Assembly (NCBI GenBank): GCA_019009955.1
Contig: CM032230.1
Coordinates: 9,597,501 to 9,661,500 of the forward strand
DNA: 64,000 nt
Origin: Riptortus pedestris
Taxonomy: Eukaryota > Arthropoda > Insecta > Hemiptera > Alydidae
Direction of reading: 5' to 3'
A program made the translations under genes and the position numbers. The notes beneath the pieces were generated by a model, which saw only the letters and a program-made list of their open reading frames with translations, did not search any database and had not been told where the DNA came from. Below, in pieces: positions 32,735 to 44,754 of the stretch; position 1 is the stretch's first letter; the number at the start of each line of letters is the position of its first letter.

Positions 32735-33830
32735 ACACAGACAATATTTTGTTGTTTTGAGAATCTTGTATATTTTGGGCTATAGTCTATGGTTTTGGAG
32801 AATATTCTTTGTGCCGAAATTCATTCAATGTTTTTTGAGAATATTGTTTAACACAGACAAAATTTTTTGGTTTTGAGATTCTTGTATATTTGGGGCAGTC
32901 TAAGGATCTGGAGATTATTGTTATAGATGGAGTTCATTATATGAGTTTTGAGAATATTTTTTAATATAGGCAATATTTCGTTGTTTTGAGACTGTACTCT
33001 ATGGTTCTTAGGATTATTGTTTAACCCAGACAACATTTTGTGGTTTTGGAGAATATTGTTTGAGCTGACATTAGATCTATGCTTTTCCGGAGTATTATTT
33101 GACACAGACAATAATTTGTGATTTGGAGAATCTCATGTTTTGTGCTACATTCTACGGTTTTTGAGAATATTGTTTAACCAAGACCATATTTTATCGTTTT
33201 TCAGAATCTTGTATGCTTTGTGCTATAGTCTATGGTTTTTGAGAATATTGTTTAGCACAGACGATATTTTTTGATTTTGAGAATCTTGTTTGTTTATGAC
33301 TATATTCTATGGTTTCTTTTAGGAATATTGTTTGAACCAGAAAATATTCTGTGGTTTTGAGAATTTTGTCTATGGTTTTTGTGAATATTCTTTAACCCAG
33401 ATAATATTTTGTGGTTTGGAGATTATTGTATGTTTCATGCTGAAGTCTATGGTTTTTTGGAGAATATTCTTTAACAGAGAAATGATATTGTTGTTTTGAA
33501 AATGTTTTATGCTATACGTATATTATGCTCACATAATTACATTTTGTGATTTTGGTGAATATTGTTTAACCCAGAGAATATTCTGTGGTATTGAGAATAT
33601 TTTAAGTTTCGATCTGTAGTCTATGGATTTGGAGAATATTGTTTGATCCGAAATTCGTGCTAGTGTTTTTGAGAATATTGTTTAACGCAGGCAATATATT
33701 TTGTTTTGAAGATCTTGTAAGTTTTTAGACTATACTCTATGGTCGAAAATAGTGTCTGATCAAGACCGTGGTTTAGAAAATCTTTCAAATTTTGGCCTTT
33801 AGTCTATGTTTTTGGGGAATAAAATTTCAC
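32735..33830 (+). repeat. Degenerate tandem array, ~115-bp unit with internal sub-repeat
   Basis: Each unit has the order ACAGACAATATTTTGTGGTT, GAGAATCTTGTATGTTT, TATAGTCTATGGTTTT, GGAGAATATTGTTTAAC. The phrase GAGAATATTGTTTAACC occurs many times, often twice per unit, so the unit is itself a decayed dimer. About nine units are present. Frames in it (such as 32848-33111 on the minus strand) are repeat translations. Confidence 0.8.
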
Positions 33831-34579
33831 CTGGACTATATTCTGTGCTTGTTTGTTTTTTAAACAATACAGCATCAGTCAAAGCAGACATCAATAACAG
33901 AGTGCTTGCACTGGGGATGGAAATTGTTCCTACATATAACGAACAAAATTTATTTGTTAGAATTCAAAGAAAATTTCTTGATTGCCCAATTGTTCTCTTT
34001 GAATGAGACGAGTTGCATTGTGACAGTAGACGACGAGAGCTACTGGAAATCTGCTTATAATGAGCAAAAAATGGCGAACGGAGTGGAAACGTTCTCCGAA
34101 ACACGAATACACATGTGTGTTGTGGGATTGGAGTCATGTTTCAACTAACGAACTGTGCTCTGGCCGTCACAACTACGGCAGGGTCTAGGGTTACCGGCAC
34201 ACATGTCGGCTGGTAACTATCAAATTGTTGTCATAGGATTGGGAATCCTAGGTTCTCCCTCTCTCTCAATGCCACATTGTCGTCCATTGTGGGCCACCGC
34301 CTGTCACCGGCTATTATTATTGCATACAGGACAATAGGGTCATCGAGATGACGTCATCGTGTTACGTGTAACGGATCAGTCGCAGGACAATGTGTCTTTC
34401 CAGATGCTCCATTTGCATAGCGGATATTGATGTTGCCCTTATCAGTTGTCATTGGTGTCAAACAAAGATTGACAATCTCGGATTTCTATAAAGCTTCTGT
34501 TCTATTATGTCACCAATATACAATTTCCTAATCAGCGTTAATCACGAAGCGTTTTCTCTCCAGCTTAACTGCCAAGAGG
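33831..34579. other. Spacer; non-repetitive island at 34000-34530
   Basis: Balanced composition with motifs such as TGACGTCATCG (34349) and CCATTTGCATAG (34408). No gene is seen. Confidence 0.25.
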
Positions 34580-34694
34580 TGCTCAACTTAGCCAGTTAAG
34601 GCGTTGGTCTTAATTTCACATTGTAAACCTAGAATCCTGAGTTGAACTCATTAAATAAAATCCTTAGTCCCATTCTGGCTAGAAAAGTGAGGAA
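34580..34694 (+). mobile_element. tRNA-derived SINE copy, internally deleted
   Basis: The head (AGTTAAGGCGTTGGTCTTAA) is joined to the body (AACTCATTAAATAAAATCC), with the B-box-to-body stretch missing. Confidence 0.7.
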
Positions 34695-34779
34695 TTTTTA
34701 AGAGAAACCGTAATACCAGGAAACAATTCCTTTCAACGAACAAGGTGGCCAAGTTGTGGCGAAAAATAATGAGTTCAAG

Positions 34780-35041
34780 ATATTTCCGTTGTTATAGGTC
34801 GGAAATTTAATCTTCTACAAATATTATAGATTTCTGTAGCTTGAGTATTTAATGTGAACTCCAATTTATACTAATGCGGTTTTCACTTCTGACACTTCAG
34901 GCGCTAATCAATTTCTAGTCCGGTTTAAAAAATATTCTTATGACAGGGTAGCTGGAGAAATTGAAAGTGACAGGTCAGTGGCTCGTCGACATCAAGTGGG
35001 AAATCTGCTCAGTTTACGCAGCCCTTGAGTGAGGGTTACTT
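34780..35041 (-). mobile_element. DINE/Helentron-like 5' part, subfamily C
   Basis: It ends at the right with GGGAAATCTGCTCAGTTTAC and a damaged terminus (GAGTGAGGGTTAC). The inner part is diverged. Confidence 0.65.
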
Positions 35042-35789
35042 CCTCCTTGAGAGAGAGTCTTGTAGGATTCTGAATGCATATGCATTCCTGAAACGGACTA
35101 GGTTCGCTGTTTTTCCCCCGGAGAGTTGATGACCTCGTTAGGGCCCCAGACTAGGATGTAACCTCAGTGTTTGAGGTCTTCCCACGGACTGGAGAGCCAG
35201 TAAAGAGAGCAGTCACAGCCCGATGGAGTATGTCGATATAGCCTCACCGTCTTGTTGCCCGTGCATGTTTGTGAAAAATACCGGAGTCGTGCACTTACTC
35301 TCGGTCACGGAGGTCTGGACCATGTTCCCCAAGTATCATCATGACGGAACGTACATTTCTGGCGTTTCTCAGACATTTCCTGTTAGCATTAGTCGAGTAA
35401 TATACAGAAAACGTTAAATGTCACCCAGGAAAGAGGGAATTTGAAGAAAGCGAAATTTAAAAAAAAATCTCAGTACTTACTAGAGGTACAAACTTTTTCT
35501 AAAGATCCTTTTTTTATGCGCCATAAAAATATTTATAAACTATGTTCTGTAAATTATAATAATACATGTCAAACTAATGCATTGAAAAAATGTGTTATAT
35601 ATGGCTTTCAAAGTAAATCATTTTAAATGTAGTGCAACCAACATTATATCAGTCTAACAGGACTGAGTACATGGACCTCATGAGATGCGTACATCAGATA
35701 TTTATTTTATTTAATTTTAACAGACATCCACAGATTAGGAAAAGGTACCATAGATGTATTAGCCTGAATGCACTAAGGCATACCAAGAG
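35042..35789. other. Spacer without recognised gene
   Basis: 35095-35420 is more G+C-balanced and open in one 64-codon frame, with no known domain. The rest is A+T-rich. Confidence 0.35.
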
Positions 35790-36352
35790 CAGTGGCAGCA
35801 ATTTTGGGACAACACACACACAACAATAAACTATGACAAATAAAGCGAACAGTTAAGGAATGTCCTGTCAAGCAACAGGAGCACACGAACAGAGGAAAGA
35901 GTGCTGATCAGATTACGCATTGGCCATTCCTTGCTGACTCACCGACACTTAATGACAAACAAGGACACTCCAACTTGTAGACATTCTAACGAAACTTTGA
36001 CTGTACATCACATATTGACCGACGAAGAGAAAATTTAAGCATTCCACATAACTTACAGGAGCTTTTGACCGATAACTGTAATTACACAGACTCTGTCATT
36101 GAACATCTAAATGGGGCTCAGGTTAGCCATGCGAGTTAACCTTTATCTCACTTGGCAAACCTAGAGTGGCGAGTTCGATTCTCGCCTGGGCAAAGGAAAT
36201 TATTTAGTGACGAAATTCATTAAATAACATCCTAAAATCCCACCCTGGCTAGAAAAGGGTGGTAACCTGTAGATAACCCGTCCCGATTAGCCTTAGTTGC
36301 AAAAAGTGGACGTTAATATATAATAATAAACATCTAAAAAACGTTAATATAT
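35790..36352 (+). pseudogene. Non-LTR retrotransposon ORF2 C-terminus, interrupted by SINE
   Basis: A QWQQFWDN block near 35790-35813 is followed after frame shifts by VLIRLRIGHSLLTHRHLM (from 35901) and then CRHSNETLTVHHILTDEEK. The series W-x-x-x-WD, LR-x-GH-x-LTH and C-x-x-C-..-T-x-x-HIL is the end of ORF2 in Jockey/I-group LINEs. In this copy the second cysteine of the finger has become Ser, and a stop follows EEKI. The ORF end (VIEHLKNVNI, stop) is split by a SINE at 36112-36328. Confidence 0.82.
36112..36328 (+). mobile_element. tRNA-derived SINE, full length, with target-site duplication
   Basis: AACATCTAAA flanks it on both sides (36102-36111 and 36329-36338). The head has a GGTTAGCCATGCGAGTTAA A-box region and GAGTTCGATTCTCGCC as B box (36172-36187). 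The body has CCCACCCTGGCTAGAAAAGG and the tail GTGGACGTTAATATATAATA. This is the best reference copy in the window. Confidence 0.93.
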
Positions 36353-37165
36353 AAAACACAGTATAGTCTTCAATTTCTACAGACTACTCTTCCCTTCTCT
36401 TCTACATTAGCAGTGTGCATACACTTTAACTTTATTTATTAATTTTTTATTTATTCTTTTTTGGGGGGTTTTCGCTTCTTTTTTTTTCTCCCTTCTATAT
36501 TTATATTTTTATCTGTATTATTTACCCTGATGTTTCCATACATAATATCGTTTCCTAAATATAGACGGGCATGCCAATGAACTGTTTAAGGAATCACCGA
36601 ATTCCATGGTTCACTCCTTTTCTCTTTATTTATTTGTTTTTGCTGTTTGTTTTTTGAGCACACCTGGTAAATGAGTGAGTCGCCGGCGACGCGGAACTCA
36701 TTTGAAATAATTTAAGTTTATTTTTACATAAATATAATTATTAGGTACTCTAACTTATTTCTTTTGTTTCAGGTATTGATCAGCTGATCGTGTTTTGAGA
36801 ATTTCCTAATTGTAAGTTTCATTCAAATAATACATAATTAAAATGTAATAGTAGTTTGACGTTTCTGCGGCGATGAAGCCATATTAGACGTAGAGATAAT
36901 ATTTATTTATTTTTTTTTTTTTTTTGGATCCGACTTATAATAACTAGGATAAATTGAGTTTTTACTACTTCTAAACCCTTCCCTCCCTCTTCCTAGGTCA
37001 ATTTATGCGGCTACCTAGTTTAAAAATAATTATCACAGAAACTGTTAAATATCGACAAAGGTCTTAATCATATAAAAATCCTGTAGATCAGAACGTGAAG
37101 ATACGAGTTTAATGTCGGCAACTATTGATCTGAAATTAATTTAAATATACATGTTTTGTGTGTTT
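36353..37165. other. A+T-rich spacer
   Basis: T-rich stretches at 36420-36500 and a T-run near 36910. No gene seen. Confidence 0.4.
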
Positions 37166-37367
37166 GTTATTTATTAACGTAACTGTATGCTAATTAGGAG
37201 GGTTACCTACAGGTTACCACCCTTTTCTAGCCAGGGTGATACTAAGGATTTTATTTAATGAGTCAATCACAAAATAAATTCCTGTTGCTCAGGCGGGAAT
37301 CTAACTCGCCACTCCAGGTTTACAAAGTGATATTACGACCAATGCCTTAACACACATGGCTCCCTTA
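37166..37367 (-). mobile_element. tRNA-derived SINE copy
   Basis: Tail TTATTAACGTAACTGTATGC at the left, B box on the reverse strand as GCGGGAATCTAACTCGCC near 37293. Nearly full length. Confidence 0.8.
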
Positions 37368-37369
37368 AC

Positions 37370-37710
37370 CAAAATCGGCTATTGAGGATGTACTCTCCGC
37401 TATTTTCAAAAACTTTCCTCAAGTATCCATCAATCCTATCTAGAAATGACGGAAATGAGTTCCCTTCAAAATTATATATATACTCGTATAAATGATGACC
37501 ACTAGAAAGATTTTTGCATATATCTTACACATAAAAAAAAACATTAAAACAATATTTGGCATTTATCCTTGGAATAAAAAATTTATTGATATATCTGATT
37601 ATTGCTAATATGAAATGAGTAGGATTAGGACTTAACTGAATGCCGGAAACTACAAAAATGATACAAAATAAATTTATAGGGAAACATTTATAGGACATTC
37701 GATTTACAAC

Positions 37711-37763
<53 letters not shown>

Positions 37764-38274
37764 TGACACATGTGAAGAGTGGGAGTTTACTGAAGACCAA
37801 AAAAGTGAAAAATGTAAATATTTTAGTTAATATCCATGACGGAGACAAAATGTATATAACATTTTTAGGTACTTAAATTTTTTGGAAGTAGGAATTTTAA
37901 AATATGTCTTTTATAATGAGTCGGATCCGAAAAATATTATAGAGTCAATCTTCTTAAACTTTTAATATTCTATGCATTGTTTCGTAGCTCAAATATTAAA
38001 TGAGTTATTTGTGCTGTCATATTTTCAGTAATGCCCCAATTGTAGTCATCGGATTTTATTTAGAAATATAAAATACATCGTGAGATGTGATGAAGAGTGT
38101 GTTATAACAGCGCGCAGGAAATCTGCTAAGTTTATGCAGCCCCTGTGTGACGGACTTTTCCAAATTGGGTTAATTTTGATATCTCTTTGATAGTAGGATT
38201 GATTGACATTTGATGGAATTTATCTAAAGCCGCCTCATGAGTACGACGTCAATAGCGGATTTCCCTCAAGGGTT
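37370..38274. mobile_element. Mosaic of DINE/Helentron-like fragments
   Basis: Four pieces follow one another. The first is a minus-strand 3' end (37379-37490, GGCTATTGAGGATGTACTC). The second is a plus-strand B-type internal stretch (37540-37870) with (TA)n at 37715-37758. The third is a minus-strand subfamily C 5' part (37915-38158) ending ATGCAGCCCCTGTGTGACGG. The fourth is a plus-strand 3' end (38170-38274). The order suggests repeated insertion and deletion between copies. Confidence 0.65.
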
Positions 38275-38660
38275 TGCACAGGAATCAATCAGTATTTATC
38301 ATCTCGGTAGATTGAGAGTTTAATAGTCTCTATAAATGAGGCTTGGGCATTGATTGTAGGTAATACACAGCTTGGAAATATGTTGGTGTTTCTGCCAGCT
38401 GTAGCAGTAGAGATCGAGCCACCTGTTGCTGGCCCAGAGATAAGCTTCATTATCACACACTCCTATCTCCTTATGGCCTCTCATACCCGCCAAAATATTC
38501 TATCTCTAGACGACAAACATCTTAGAGATCGCCTTACCACACAGCTCCAGATAATGGTTTTCATCTCTCATCAATATCCCCCTCTATTCTTTCAAATCCT
38601 TTCAACTTTAAATATCTATTCGATTATATCGTAGTTTATCAGATATTTTTTTAATGAATG

Positions 38661-38723
<63 letters not shown>

Positions 38724-38744
38724 TATTTTAAAACCCCGGAGTGT
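38275..38744. other. Spacer with (TA)n at 38662-38713
   Basis: The 94-codon frame at 38350-38634 has no recognised domain. Confidence 0.35.
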
Positions 38745-38826
38745 GGTAAATCCTTAGATTTACAAGTAAATCTTAGGATTTACCAGAAGCGTTGGTAATT
38801 GTCCGATTTTATCTTTCAAATCGGAC
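38745..38826. repeat. Two consecutive near-perfect hairpins
   Basis: The first has 19-bp arms starting GGTAAATCC and ending GGATTTACC (38745-38784) with one mismatch and a 2-nt loop. The second is GTCCGATTT / AAATCGGAC (38801-38826) with perfect 9-bp arms. Both could extrude as cruciforms or fold in RNA. Confidence 0.85.
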
Positions 38827-39236
38827 TTAAGCCAGTAATGCTTAGTATTTCCCAAGAGGCTCGGTAAAAGCTAGAATTATCTCAATCAGGATGCGTCTTT
38901 CGGACTTTACAGATTTTGGTATATCCTAACATTTCCCAGGGTCTTCCGGTAAAAGGTGGAATAAAGGATATTTTATATGAAAATTTTAGAATGTTTTATT
39001 ATTATTTGTTATTGCATGAGAGAGAATTGTGGCACTTTGAATTGCACAAAAGAGTTTATAACAGGCAGAAACATATTATACAGTACTTTATACAGGCCTT
39101 GAGTGGCGAATTCTTTTTGTTAGTTTTATCTTCATTATTATATAAAAATATAACATTTTTTAACCCAATCTTATGAAGCTATAGATGAATCGAAAATTCA
39201 AATTCTCAGTATTCTCACCCCCCCCCCTACTTTTAC
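38827..39236. other. A+T-rich spacer
   Basis: An 86-codon plus frame (38916-39176) has no known domain. The phrases GCTCGGTAAAAGC and CTTCCGGTAAAAGG recall the hairpin motif just upstream. Confidence 0.3.
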
Positions 39237-39350
39237 TTTTCGTATTTTTACTTAGAAATATAAAACATATAGTGAGATGGGATCGCCAGTGGATGCAGCA
39301 AATGGGAAATCTAGTTAGTTTACGCAGCCCTTGCACGACAGGCGCTTTTG
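39237..39350 (-). mobile_element. DINE/Helentron-like 5' end, subfamily C
   Basis: It contains TTAGAAATATAAAACATAT and TAGTTTACGCAGCCCTTGCA. Truncated inside. Confidence 0.7.
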
Positions 39351-39444
39351 AATGTGTAATGCGTACAGAGAATTTTTAATGACATCCCCTTAGTCGATTT
39401 CAATCAAAATTTGAATTTCAAAAATCGGCTTCACTGTACTTCCG

Positions 39445-40054
39445 AAAAGTCCGTCACGCAGGGGCTGCATAAACTCTAACTAAAATTTCCTTCGTGAAGT
39501 TTTACAATAGAGAAATCTGCATACTGCTAACAGTAGTAGTAACGAATCTAAACAAATTTCACGAGAGCCGAACAGTTACGGAAATGGCCGAACTATCATA
39601 CGGCAGAAGCTCACGACTAGAGCCGACATCAGCCGATCTCATTTCGTCCGTTATCTGCACACACTTTATTAAAAATGCAAATATCTCGGTTAATATTCAA
39701 GATAGGGAATAAATGCATATAACAATATTTATAGTAAATCTAATGTCCAATAAGATTTGTTCTATACAAGTGTTCGATCCAACGTGTAGTAACGGAGATA
39801 TTTCGAATTTTCGAAAATCCCCCCCTCTAAACCTCCCCTCCCACTGGTTCGATTTCAGCCATTAACGAACTCGATCTCCCTTTTTACATATAACGATTAA
39901 ATATCGAGTTTGGTAACGATCAACAACAAAAATTACGACCGCTACAGCGTTTAATATATATTTACGTGTATCCTCCTGGGAAGGATCGATGAACATTTGA
40001 TTGCGGCATGAGTACGACTTCAATAGCTGATTTCCTTTAAGGAAAATCTGCTAA
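39445..40054 (+). mobile_element. DINE/Helentron-like element, subfamily A
   Basis: Complete copy, AAAAGTCCGTCACGCAGGGG to TTTCCTTTAAGGAAAA then TCTGCTAA. The palindrome has compensating changes in both arms. The TA tract is almost lost (near 39953-39960). Confidence 0.9.
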
Positions 40055-40239
40055 TATGAAATGTAATGTCTTGAACAGTATGACAAATTTATAAATATAT
40101 TTCTGGAAATGTTTGACAATTTTTTTTTTTTTTTTTATGTCGTTCATTGAAAATTTTTAAGTTCACTTAAGCCTATAATTGAATGGCACTATCGATATAT
40201 GCACCAAACTACCGCATGTAATTACAATACACTCGTTCC

Positions 40240-40520
40240 TGTAATCCTAACAGGCTTGAATGCAATTCAGTATCTGGGGGGGGGGGTGGAGGGGGTGCAG
40301 TTGGCAGGTAGGGCAGATCCTACGGGATTATATTGAAATCCCTCCTGAATGCAAATATAATAAACCATTTCAGGGCCGTTCCATTAGATTTATTTAAATG
40401 AACTCCTCAGATTCCCATTTAAAATGCATTGCACATTGCAGCGGGTTCTCCCCCTCCCCATTTCAGGATGCACTTAATAATTCAATCCTGCTCTCCCTCT
40501 CTCTCTTCTCTTTCACCCTC
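40240..40520. other. Non-repetitive island, possible regulatory element
   Basis: ATGCAAATATAAT, ATTTAAATGAACTCC and AATGCATTGCACATTGCA lie in about 130 bp. Octamer- and homeodomain-like, with no coding potential. Confidence 0.25.
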
Positions 40521-41368
40521 TCAGTCTCCCTTTATCGATGACTTAGTTCTTCTTATCTGTTTTATCATTAGGTATTTACATCATCCCATAAGAGGACAAT
40601 CTATAAGTGCCTCCTTTATTAGTATGTATAGGCAGAATCGGTTACAACTGACAAATGGTGAAAGGATTATCTTCTACTTAAATATGTCTTGTTTCTTTTT
40701 TGCAGTTTAATTTGCAGCTGAGAAGCGTATGAATTAAATATGACACTGTATCCGATAACTTATTCATATAATACTCTCGACGATAAGAGTTTACAAATGT
40801 TATGTAAATTCCTTGTTGGCCTAAATCAAAATTCCAGTCGAGAACTGCTTGGAGAATTAAGAATTAGCAGAGTATACTATGAAGGATTCTTCGTAAACAC
40901 GTCTTTAAATTTAATTCGAACATAGAGCGCTGTACGAGATCACCATTTGAGTTTCTCTATTTATTTATGAAGACCACAACCAAGGTGATTTGACCTTTAC
41001 AAAAGTCAAATGTCATATGACGAAATCAAATAGCAAAAGTATAAAGAAAATAAGCAATACTACAAGAAATAAATGCGAAATGTGAGTGTTAAAAATAATA
41101 CTGCTGCACGTGGTTATTCCCTATTAGAACATGAATGGATCATTTATATTTCATTGACTATCATTCTTTGTCCTGTAATAGTTGTTGTAGGTGGTTGTTG
41201 GTCTTCTGCAGTCTGTAAGTATGTGTTTGATAGTCAACGTCATGCTACACGTTCTGAAAGTTGGTGGTTCGGCTTTAGTCATGAGAATGAGCTCTGGCTG
41301 TGTAATTAAGTAGGTCTATTTAGTTCGATTTAGGACATGGACAAATTTCAACTAAGCAGACTCTCCAC
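40521..41368. other. Spacer without recognised gene
   Basis: Three short open frames (40429-40710, 40740-40925, 41073-41309) lack family resemblance. Confidence 0.35.
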
Positions 41369-42098
41369 GAAATTTCCCTTAAGGGAATTCAGCTATTGAG
41401 GTCGTACTCATGACGCGATTTTCGAAAAATTTCTTCAAGTGTCCATGGATCCTACCCAGGAGATGACGAAAATGAGGTCCGTTCAAAATTATTTATATAT
41501 ATAAAAGACAGATCATGTTCGTTAATGGCTGAAATCGGACTAGATGGAGGGGGGTTTAAAGTGGGGATTTTCGAAAAATCAAAATATTTCCGTTATTATG
41601 CATCGGATCGAAAAATCGTATAGAACCAATCTTATTGGAAATTAAATTTACTATAAATTTTGTTATGTACATTTATTTTCTATCTTGAATATTAACCGAG
41701 ATATTTGCGTTTTTATGAAGTCTGTGGTCGGGTAAAGTTCGGATTAGGTGGGCCATTTTCGTAACTTCTTGGCTCAGGTGGAAGCTTCTTCTAACCTTAC
41801 CTGTCGTTCCTAACCTTACCTTACCTTCGATACTTTGTGAGATTTATGCAAATACGTTCTGTTCATCCGCCCCCCCCCTTCTTTAGTTTCTTAGTTAGAG
41901 ATATTAAAATATAAATTATTCTTACAATTCAGAAGCCGTTTCAGTTGGGAATTTATTTTAATTAACTGAAAGATTTCTCATTACCGTGTGTATTTAATCA
42001 CCGTGGTGTTGTGTTGCCAGTATGGAAAATTCTCTATTGTATAACTATACGTGGTAAATCTGCTTAGTTTACGCAGCTCCTGCGTGACGGACTTTTTT
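41369..42098 (-). mobile_element. DINE/Helentron-like element, subfamily A, long form
   Basis: The left terminus is damaged just outside TTTCCCTTAAGGGAA. The 5' terminus at the right ends CTGCGTGACGGACTTTT. The long-form block with CCTTACCTTACC (41813-41825) and a C-run is present. The TA tract is very short. Confidence 0.88.
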
Positions 42099-42279
42099 TT
42101 ATGGTATTTCCGGAAATGGTAGGTTGGTGGCTTGATGATCGGAATGAGTTTTCAGGAGGTTTGGTAAGCCTCCATTGGAACAACCTTCTTCAGAGCCCAT
42201 TGATAGTAATTAATACAAGGAAACAGCCGTGTGGTATCTCAATGAATTGTGTGTGTACTTGACTGGGATCGTTGGAAAT

Positions 42280-42510
42280 CGCCTAGAAAAAGCTATCGTA
42301 AAAAGATCTTTGTTTATTCCCGAACGTTTTAACTATACTTGACAGTCTTCTTCAGATAACCAATTGCAGTTGAAGACCAGTGTGGTATGCTTCATACTAA
42401 CTAATGACTACATTCAGTAGTCGCAGGGAATCCTTGGTTCAATCCAGTTGACTGTGAAAGAACACTGATGATGGGGCGAGGCTTATGAAAGCGCTCTGTT
42501 GCTTGAATCA
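42280..42510. repeat. Penelope/hammerhead-like motifs, degraded
   Basis: On the minus strand CTGAAGAAGACTGTCAAG is followed by AAAACGTTCGGGAATAAAC (42305-42356). On the plus strand CTGATGATGGGGCGAGG is followed by GAAAGCGCTCT (42462-42497). Both have the layout CUGA(A/U)GA - stem II - GAAA of hammerhead ribozyme cores found in Penelope-like elements. Stem II pairs poorly in both, so activity is unlikely. Confidence 0.4.
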
Positions 42511-43419
42511 ATACGTGTGAAGGAACGGAGCCTTTTGCCTGATTCTTACCTGGATTGACTACACTAGTTAAAATATTGCTAACCACTTTAATGACTACAT
42601 TATATATGTCATATGTGGTATGCCGCGCTAATAACGACATTAGTTGTTACGTAGTATACCACAGTAAACTATATTCCTTAATTATAGTCTAGTGTAAATT
42701 GTACTCCAAATATCCTGTGATTAACCCATTTATTTCCACAAGAGTGTTTTTTTTTCTCCAGCATCTAGCCAATTTATCCATTTAGCCATTGTACATTGCA
42801 ATTGCTATTCAAAATGTTCATTCTCCTAGATGAGTGTCGCTTTTTAGCCCAGCTAATTATCTAAGCTTAATAGACTTATTGGCTATTCAATGGAAGTCAT
42901 TGCAATAAGTCTAGGATTGCACTAATGTCTCTTGCAAAGTATTTCAAAGTTCTTGCAATGCTTTGATAAATTAATGGTTATCTTTCTTTAGACTTGGATA
43001 CCCTTAAGTATATTGAGCAAGGTTTAACCTTACTTATATGGATAACCAGTTCTTATTTAGTTTATATCTGAGAAAAGGTGAAAAATGTAGACTGGAACGG
43101 TAGTATGTGCAGAGGCACCGATTTGGAATTGTGTCAAAGGCACAATTTAGTAATATTTCGTAAGCAGCAAATATGCGTTAATGTTATCCTGACCAACAAA
43201 TTAGATTTTACAGCTTTCTTGGCCAGATAATAATTCTAAGAGGAATTAGCGATAAAGGCTCTCGAACATTTAAGATATCGCCACGGCTAAAAGATTAAAC
43301 TTATTTATAGTTCTCGATTTCTTATATACATATTTCAAACCAGGCGTTTCGCAGAACAAGCTAATGGTCACTGCTGTCTTGCGCAATATACAGTAAATAA
43401 TTCCAAATGGTAGCCGTGT
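42511..43419. other. Spacer without recognised gene
   Basis: No repeat or domain seen. Confidence 0.4.
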
Positions 43420-43760
43420 TTATTAAAAGTCAAATTTGGATTCCAAATTGTCATCAATTATCACAAAAAACAGCCTTAATAGGTTTCGGTCGGGAGACTC
43501 AAGGAGCTTCCAGCTGTGAGTTATCTCGTATATTTACCAAGGAGCGGGAATGCGCGATCTCAGGACTCCATAAGATCGGATTTATTGCCTCGGCTACGGA
43601 ACGAATTTCGGTACGCGAATTAAGCCCGGAAAGGCGGGAAGCGAATATAATAGCGCGGGAATATATAATGATGAAGAAAGACGCTTCTAATCCTGACGGA
43701 TGATTCGCTGCTCCGGGCTTGGATTAAGAACTCTAAGGTCGGACAGCACCTGTGATAAAT
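43420..43760. other. Non-repetitive island with 98-codon frame
   Basis: The plus frame 43407-43703 includes GFGRETQGASSCELSRIF and ELSPERREANIIAREYIMMK. Composition is balanced and there are no repeats. I do not recognise a protein. A conserved non-coding element or a lone exon are both possible. Confidence 0.25.
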
Positions 43761-44019
43761 CTCTTGGGGTTATTCTTATTCGCCGCTAAGAATTGAGTAA
43801 TAGCCTTCACGAATATTGTACCTTCGCCGGTAAAGACTTAATAAACGAAGCATGGTTCGGTCAAGAACTTTGTCATAACGTTGACAGTTACACCTTAATC
43901 AACCAAAAAAAAATATATGGCTCCCATATAGCTTCAAACTCGGAAATTTCCTTCAACTTCAAATATTTTGATAATAGGAACCTAAAAAAAAATGTGCACG
44001 AATATATCCACCAAATAAT

Positions 44020-44573
44020 GACAGTCGGCCACAAAGGGGCTGCGTTAACAAAGCAGATTTCCCACGTGCATCACGAATTTGTATAAAACTCAAAACATTA
44101 AAGTTCAATGAGATCAATATTTGGTATTTATGCTTCAAATATTATACTTTATAATATAACAGCTTATTTTTAATAAGGCATCAGTAGGATTGTGGGTTTA
44201 ATGAAACCCGAAAAATGCGAATATCTTGGTTAACAAGCAAGATAATGTGTCATAACAACATATCACATTTGCATTATGATTGGTTATATACAACTTTTCG
44301 ATCCGACACATAATAACGGAGAGTTTTCGAAATTCAAAATTCACACTCTAACCCTCCCCCCACTGGTCCAATTTTAGCCGTTGACGAACTTGATCTTCAT
44401 TTTTACATAAAACATTTAAATACCGAGTTTAGTATTAGTAGTATTTATACAATTTTGAGCGGACCTCGATTTCGTCCTATGTAGGCACGACGGACATCTG
44501 AAAGTTTTTGAAAATCCTATCATAACCCAGTACTACCTCAATAGCTGATTTCTATTTAAGAAAATCAGCTAAA
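44020..44573 (+). mobile_element. DINE/Helentron-like element, subfamily B
   Basis: 5' end CACAAAGGGGCTGCGTTAAC (diverged), B block GATCAATATTTGGTATTTA, 3' palindrome TGATTTCTATTTAAGAAAAT then CAGCTAAA. No TA tract remains. Confidence 0.85.
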
Positions 44574-44754
44574 AATGTTACTCCTTGATCTATTAGTGTT
44601 CAACAAAAATTGTTTTTAGAACTATTCTGTAAATCTGAAAGCTACTCAAGGAATTACTTGTTTATGTCATACGCCAAAGCCTTCCCATCCTAAAATGAAA
44701 TTCCCGAAGAATGACTAACAAAATCTTATCATGTTTTCTACGGATGTTTGGATT

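Noticed and set aside
36172..36187. tRNA-like B box as a second tRNA gene
   Set aside because: The head cannot fold a full cloverleaf with matching acceptor strands and continues into a repeated body. It is a SINE, as are the other nine copies.
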